The notes under the pieces: model-generated | What the model was told of the DNA's origin: nothing | What the model saw: the letters and a program-made list of their open reading frames with translations, nothing else | Databases searched by the model: none | Part shown: positions 22,181-26,117 of the stretch, in pieces | Position numbering within the stretch: position 1 is the first letter of the stretch | How the letters are laid out: each line of letters starts with the position of its first letter | Assembly (NCBI GenBank): GCA_003646505.1 | Contig: QMKT01000001.1 | Location: 1-26,117, forward strand | Reading direction: 5' to 3' | DNA: 26,117 bases | Source: Campylobacterota bacterium | Lineage (GTDB): Bacteria; Campylobacterota; Campylobacteria; Campylobacterales; Sulfurovaceae | Made by a program: the position numbers and the translations under genes

Positions 22181-23971
22181 TTAGTCCATTGTGGCTAATA
22201 GTTGTGCGTCTGCGACTGAGTCGTTAACATTGACATTGATAGTTGCAATCTTACCAGTTTTAGGCGCTGTGATATCAATTTCCATTTTCATCGCTTCAAG
22301 GATCATAATAATATCACCCTCAGCTACAGCATCACCTGGATTTTTAAGGATCTTCCATACATTACCCGGTGTTTGAGAATTGATCTCTACAGAGCCTGCT
22401 CCACCTGGTGTTGGTGCCGGTGCTGCTGCTTCTGCTACCGCAGTTATCGTTGCTGGTGCAATTTGGATATCACCCTCACCTTCTGCTACCTGTACGCTAT
22501 ACTGTTTACCATCTACTACTACTGTATAATTTCCTGCCATTTCTTCATCTCCACTACAATTATTTTTACCTTTTCTAACCATTAAAGGACCTTCGCCCTT
22601 CAAGAACGCAATACCTTTTTGGTCACAAGCTCCAGCAATGAAAATATTTTCATCACTTACTTCCAATCCTTCATCTTCCAACACTTTAGTCCAGTGCGCA
22701 ATAGATTTATTTTCATCTCTATCTGCAATGTCCAAAGGATTTTCCATTGTTGGATCAAGTTTAAGTTTTTGAGATGCAAGTTCCATGATCTCTTTATCTG
22801 GTTGTACAGGTGTTTTACCAAAGTAACCAAGTACCATACGTCCGTAACCTGGAGCAATTTGCTTCCATGGACCAAACATTACGTTTGCATACGCTTGCTG
22901 CCAGTAGAATTGACTTACTGGTGTTACAGATGTACCATATCCACCACGTTCAACTACCTCTTTCATTGCTGCAATAACATCATCAAACTTATCTAAGTCA
23001 CCTGAGTCTCTCATCATTTGTGTGTTGGCAGTAAGTGCCCCACCAGGCATAGGTGAGAATGGTATAAGTGGAGAAACCTGCGTTGCTTCAGGTGGTACCA
23101 TGTATTCGGCAAGACACTCTTTCAGTCTTTCTTCATATTTAAGTATTTTATCTAATTTCAAATCACCAAGGTTATAGTTAGTCCCCTTAGTTGCATGAAG
23201 CATTGTTAAAATATCTGGTTGTGAAGTACCACCAGAGACTGGTGATGCTGCCATATCGATACCATTTGCTCCTGCCTCAAGTGCTGCTAAGTATGATGCA
23301 ACTGATACACCTGCTGTCTCATGTGTATGTAGTCTGAGGTGAACACTTTCCCCAAGAAGTTTTCTTGCCATAGCAATAGTTTCATATACTTTATGTGGGT
23401 TTGCTGTACCAGAAGCATCTTTAAAACATACAGAATCATAAGAGATACCAGAATCTAAAATACTTCTAAGTGTCTGCTCATAAAAGTTTACATCATGTGC
23501 ACCTTTGCATCCTGGAGGTAAATCCATCATTGTTACAACCACTTCATGATCTAAACCATGTTTTTTGATCATTTCTGCAGAAAATGCAAGATTGTTTACA
23601 TCGTTTAATGCATCAAAGTTACGTACAGTAGTTGTACCGTGTTTTTTGAACATTTTTGCAAAGAGATCTATCATTTCACGAGACCCGGTGTCAAGCATCA
23701 CTGTGTTTATACCACGTGAAAGTACTTGAAGATTCGCATCTGGTCCTACGATTTCTCTAAACCCGTCCATCATTTCAAATGCATCTTCCTGTAAATAGAA
23801 GTAAAGTGATTGGAATCGCGCTCCACCACCAAATTCAAAGTGATTAATTCCTGCCTTTTTTGCTGCTTCTACTGCAGGAAAAAAGTCGTCCATAAGTACA
23901 CGACCACCAAAAACAGATTGAAATCCGTCTCTAAAAGTTGTATCCATTACATCAATATATTTTTTAGCCAT
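22181..23971 (-). CDS. oadA: Biotin-containing carboxytransferase, OadA / PycB type
   Basis: This 596-residue protein has an N-terminal carboxytransferase TIM barrel (about 1-300, with [11 protein letters not shown], the lysine in CFKDASG and metal ligands in LHTHETAG), a conserved PYC/OADA domain (about 300-480, with [12 protein letters not shown]), an Ala/Pro linker (about 515-530) and a biotinyl domain with Lys562 in EAMKME. It moves CO2 between oxaloacetate/pyruvate and biotin. Some motifs differ from enteric OadA (DGFQS for DAHQS, HETAG for HDTAG) and resemble the Campylobacter PycB clade, where the partner is a separate biotin carboxylase. Here oadG and oadB flank it, favouring a decarboxylase Na+ pump. 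A role in pyruvate carboxylation is not excluded. AAGG lies 8 nt before the ATG. Confidence 0.92.
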   Translation of the reverse strand: MAKKYIDVMDTTFRDGFQSVFGGRVLMDDFFPAVEAAKKAGINHFEFGGGARFQSLYFYLQEDAFEMMDGFREIVGPDANLQVLSRGINTVMLDTGSREMIDLFAKMFKKHGTTTVRNFDALNDVNNLAFSAEMIKKHGLDHEVVVTMMDLPPGCKGAHDVNFYEQTLRSILDSGISYDSVCFKDASGTANPHKVYETIAMARKLLGESVHLRLHTHETAGVSVASYLAALEAGANGIDMAASPVSGGTSQPDILTMLHATKGTNYNLGDLKLDKILKYEERLKECLAEYMVPPEATQVSPLIPFSPMPGGALTANTQMMRDSGDLDKFDDVIAAMKEVVERGGYGTSVTPVSQFYWQQAYANVMFGPWKQIAPGYGRMVLGYFGKTPVQPDKEIMELASQKLKLDPTMENPLDIADRDENKSIAHWTKVLEDEGLEVSDENIFIAGACDQKGIAFLKGEGPLMVRKGKNNCSGDEEMAGNYTVVVDGKQYSVQVAEGEGDIQIAPATITAVAEAAAPAPTPGGAGSVEINSQTPGNVWKILKNPGDAVAEGDIIMILEAMKMEIDITAPKTGKIATINVNVNDSVADAQLLATMD

Positions 23972-24002
23972 TTATAATACCTTGCATTTTATGATTTGTC
24001 AT

Positions 24003-24236
24003 TTATTTGTTCTTGCGAAACTCTGCAACAGCTGCGATAATCGCTGCAACATGATGTGCTTCGTCAGCCTTATCCGCAGTATTGGGTGCGACAGGCGCTT
24101 CTTCCGGGAAAAATTTAGCAATGATCTTTGCCTGAAAATTTACGACAAGTATAAGTATAACAAGAAATGTAAAGACAACTGTCATTCCCAATACCATAAA
24201 CTTTAAACTTTCGAGTAGTAAGTTAGCTTCTTCCAT
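24003..24236 (-). CDS. oadG: Oxaloacetate decarboxylase gamma subunit
   Basis: This 77-residue protein has one TM helix (residues ~15-34, containing LGMTVVFTFLVILI, a typical OadG signature), a short Pro/Ala/Asp linker and a C-terminal helix HVAAIIAAVAEFRK that in other systems contacts OadA. It anchors the soluble alpha subunit to the beta subunit. It leads the oadG-oadA-oadB operon, 31 nt before oadA. Confidence 0.9.
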   Translation of the reverse strand: MEEANLLLESLKFMVLGMTVVFTFLVILILVVNFQAKIIAKFFPEEAPVAPNTADKADEAHHVAAIIAAVAEFRKNK

Positions 24237-24301
24237 TTAATCTCACTTTCTGTATATATAACCTAAATATTAAAACATTTTTGCTTGTTATTAGGTAAAA
24301 A

Positions 24302-24317
24302 AGAAGAATTATCTTCT
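24302..24317 (-). terminator. Terminator overlapping the end of the second DEAD-box gene
   Basis: A 6-bp stem (AGAAGA / TCTTCT, 4-nt loop) that includes the TAA stop is followed on the minus strand by a run of T. A/T pairing can extend it further outward. Confidence 0.5.
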
Positions 24318-25691
24318 CTTTTTTCGACGATTGTTATTTCGTGTAGCTTTTTGTTCTCCTATATATCCCTGGAGCATTTCATCAACTGTGTTTTGATCAT
24401 AACCGATCTGAGATCCCACATTCTGTTGTTCATCATTGATCAAACGGGAAATCAACTTTTCTAAAAGTAACGTTTGATCTATATCACCCATATACTCCAG
24501 CATATCTGCTGCATCATTATGAATATGAATATCCCTTATCTGCTCTGCTAAGTACTCACGTCCCGAATCATCAAGACCTCCAGCACTCTTGATCGTAGCC
24601 AAACGCATCTCTGCACCCACTTCTTTTTGTATACGTTGAAGCTCTTTAAACTCTTCAGGTGTTACCAGTGTTATTGCCTGTCCACTTTTACCCGCACGTC
24701 CTGTACGACCGATACGGTGTACATAAGATTGGGGATCAAAAGGAATATGATAATTAAATACATGTGTGACATCTTTCACATCAAGACCACGTGCTGCCAC
24801 ATCTGTTGCAACCATGATCTTTGTTTCACCCCTTCTATAGGCTTTTATCACCACTTCCCTGTCTCTTTGTTCCAGGTCACCATGTAAACCACTGGCATTG
24901 AAACCAAGTGCCTGTAAATGTTCAGCCAGTCTGTCTACTTCACGTTTCATACGACAAAAAATGATACATTTATTAGTCTCTTCTGTCTCCAAAAGTTTTA
25001 CGATAGCATCATCTCTTTGACTCTCACTGATCACATAATAGCGTTGTTCTATAATATTATTGGTCGTCTCTTCATCCCCAACCACTGAGAGAAATTCAGG
25101 CTGATATAAAATATTGCTTGCCAACTCCTTGATAGGCTCTGGCATGGTTGCGGAAAACAATAAGGTTTGTCTGTTTTGAGGGATATATTCAAAGATCTCC
25201 TTGATCTCTTCAAGAAAGCCCATATCAAGCATTTCATCTGCTTCATCAAGTACGACTATCTCTGGGTTAAACACATCAATTTTACCTTTTTTATACAGGT
25301 CTTTGAGTCTTCCAGGTGTTGCTACAACAATTTGTACACCTTTATGTATCAGTGCGATCTGGCGTCCATACCCTACACCACCATAAACGGTCAATGTTCT
25401 GATACCTGCAAAACGTCCAAGATGATAGAGTTCATCTGCCACTTGTGTTGCCAACTCTCTCGTAGGTGTAATAACCAAAGCTCTTTCTATCTCACCTTTG
25501 GCAAGTTTGTCCATCATAGGTAGACCAAAAGCGGCTGTTTTTCCTGTACCTGTATGTGCTTGCCCCACCATATCAGACCCGTTGGCTATAATTGGTATCG
25601 CTTGCTCCTGGATAGGACTTGGTTCTTTAAACCCTGCTATTTTCACACCTTTTGCGATGTCACGGTGAAAATCAAATTCACTAAATTTCAT
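24309..25691 (-). CDS. DEAD-box RNA helicase, DeaD/CshA-like
   Basis: This 460-residue helicase has the Q motif PSPIQ (25-29), Walker A AHTGTGKT (Lys51; the second residue is H where Q is usual), PTRELA, VLDEADEMLDMGF, SATMP, ATDVAARGLDVKD and HRIGRTGRAG. The C-terminal ~90 residues carry DIHIHNDAADMLEYM and a short basic end (NNNRRKKRR). It belongs to a different subgroup from the rhlE-like gene at 14898. The ATG at 25691 is chosen over the ATG five codons upstream (25706) because AAGG lies 8 nt before the former and no ribosome site precedes the latter. It probably unwinds structured mRNA or rRNA. Confidence 0.93.
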   Translation of the reverse strand: MKFSEFDFHRDIAKGVKIAGFKEPSPIQEQAIPIIANGSDMVGQAHTGTGKTAAFGLPMMDKLAKGEIERALVITPTRELATQVADELYHLGRFAGIRTLTVYGGVGYGRQIALIHKGVQIVVATPGRLKDLYKKGKIDVFNPEIVVLDEADEMLDMGFLEEIKEIFEYIPQNRQTLLFSATMPEPIKELASNILYQPEFLSVVGDEETTNNIIEQRYYVISESQRDDAIVKLLETEETNKCIIFCRMKREVDRLAEHLQALGFNASGLHGDLEQRDREVVIKAYRRGETKIMVATDVAARGLDVKDVTHVFNYHIPFDPQSYVHRIGRTGRAGKSGQAITLVTPEEFKELQRIQKEVGAEMRLATIKSAGGLDDSGREYLAEQIRDIHIHNDAADMLEYMGDIDQTLLLEKLISRLINDEQQNVGSQIGYDQNTVDEMLQGYIGEQKATRNNNRRKKRR

Positions 25692-25776
25692 AGTTATTAC
25701 CTTCATAATAAATGTTCAAAAAAATATTTTGAACTTAAGAGAGGCTCTCATAAGAGACTCTATAAATTCAATGTAG

Positions 25777-25798
25777 GGGCGGACCCCTGTGTCCGCCC
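25777..25798. repeat. GC-rich REP-like palindromic element
   Basis: GTAGGGGCGGAC opens a hairpin with an 8-bp stem (GGGCGGAC / GTCCGCCC, 6-nt loop), followed at 25803-25822 by ACAAC/GTTGT and GGGG/CCCC dyads. The composition contrasts sharply with the AT-rich surroundings. The form resembles the dispersed GTAGGGGC...GCCC extragenic repeats seen in many bacteria, which are usually mobilised by RAYT (REP-associated) transposases. Only one copy is in this window, so repetition is not shown. Confidence 0.6.
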
Positions 25799-25821
25799 AG
25801 AAACAACACGGGGGTTGTCCC

Positions 25822-26117
25822 CTATATCACCATAAGTAAAATCACTCCAAAAATGATCCTATACACACCAAATGCTACAAAAGTAAAACGTTCGATAAAT
25901 ACAAGAAAAAGTTTGATCGTCAAATAAGCGACAATAAATGCCGTGATAAAACCGATTATAAATGCACCCCAATTGGCATCTGCAAAATCTTGATAATGTT
26001 TAAGCAGATCATACCCGCTGACCGCCGCCATGACAGGGATAGCAAGTAAAAAAGAAAACTCCATGGATGTTTTTCTGTCCAATCCTGTCAGTAAGCCGCC
26101 AATGATGGTCGCACCTG
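25822..26117 (-). CDS. uppP: Undecaprenyl-diphosphatase UppP, C-terminal part (5' end outside the window)
   Basis: The reading frame stays open to the right edge, so the gene is cut by the window and not degenerate. The visible ~97 residues start [20 protein letters not shown], the second UppP signature, and continue [18 protein letters not shown] and three further TM helices to the TAG stop. UppP dephosphorylates undecaprenyl diphosphate at the inner membrane to recycle the lipid carrier for peptidoglycan. The 3' end abuts the GC-rich repeat at 25777-25822, which overlaps the stop region. Confidence 0.93.
   Translation of the reverse strand, partial: GATIIGGLLTGLDRKTSMEFSFLLAIPVMAAVSGYDLLKHYQDFADANWGAFIIGFITAFIVAYLTIKLFLVFIERFTFVAFGVYRIIFGVILLMVI

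Noticed and set aside
24261..24296. ACCTAA / TTAGGT inverted pair upstream of oadG
   Set aside because: Six-base arms 24 bp apart are expected by chance in this AT-rich sequence, and they straddle the adjacent terminator region.
1..26117. tRNA, rRNA, CRISPR, prophage or transposase genes
   Set aside because: No cloverleaf, rRNA motif, regular spacer array or integrase/transposase signature was found on either strand by reading. A tRNAscan or covariance-model search would be decisive.

Overview
The window is 26 kb of AT-rich, densely coding chromosomal DNA, most consistent with a Campylobacterota (epsilonproteobacterial) sulfur- or hydrogen-oxidising lineage such as Sulfurovum or Sulfurimonas. 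That placement is an inference. It rests on a small monohaem cytochrome c-553-like protein, a pckA next to a PycB/OadA-type carboxytransferase (as in Campylobacter), small Cys-rich and TauE/DsbD_2-type metal-handling membrane proteins, and promoters that show a -10 box (sometimes TGn-extended) without an obvious -35. No rRNA, tRNA, CRISPR array, prophage or insertion sequence was seen. No stretch longer than 300 bases lacks a gene.

Layout. (1) 1-3.6 kb, plus strand: a CusA-type Cu/Ag efflux pump coupled to a small Cys-rich lipoprotein. (2) 3.6-7.5 kb, minus strand: trxC, an OmpR-type response regulator, a histidine kinase and a CxxCH cytochrome in one overlapping operon, followed by two tandem paralogues of a small exported three-Cys protein and a cytochrome c-553-like gene. 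msrA diverges from trxC. (3) 8.1-10.8 kb, minus strand: small exported and coiled-coil proteins of unknown role, a Cys-rich peptide, acylphosphatase and a TerB-like protein. (4) 10.8-14.9 kb: a TauE/DsbD_2-like membrane protein whose C-terminal tail repeats the Cys motif of the CusA-linked lipoprotein, a secreted protein built almost wholly of 11-residue repeats, an unknown secreted protein, truD and a small excalibur-domain protein. (5) 14.9-18.9 kb, minus strand: mgtE, a CNNM/CorC-type protein and rhlE chained together, then a DUF2892 membrane protein. (6) 19.1-24.2 kb, minus strand: oadG-oadA-oadB then pckA, a C3/C4 node module around oxaloacetate. (7) 24.3 kb to the end: a second DEAD-box helicase, a GC-rich REP-like repeat, and the 3' end of uppP cut by the window edge.

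Functionally the first 11.6 kb is biased toward periplasmic redox and metal handling: copper efflux, lipoprotein, cytochromes, envelope-sensing two-component system, thioredoxin and methionine sulfoxide reductase, and the Met/His/Cys-tailed membrane protein. The second half is mainly housekeeping: RNA helicases, Mg transport, anaplerosis and cell-wall lipid recycling.

The least explained and most interesting items are the shared MKCxxGKCG tag, the tandem three-Cys exported proteins with a possible response-regulator box, a perfect dyad over the c-553 promoter, and the 17-unit hendecad-repeat exported protein. None amounts to a demonstrated new system from sequence alone.
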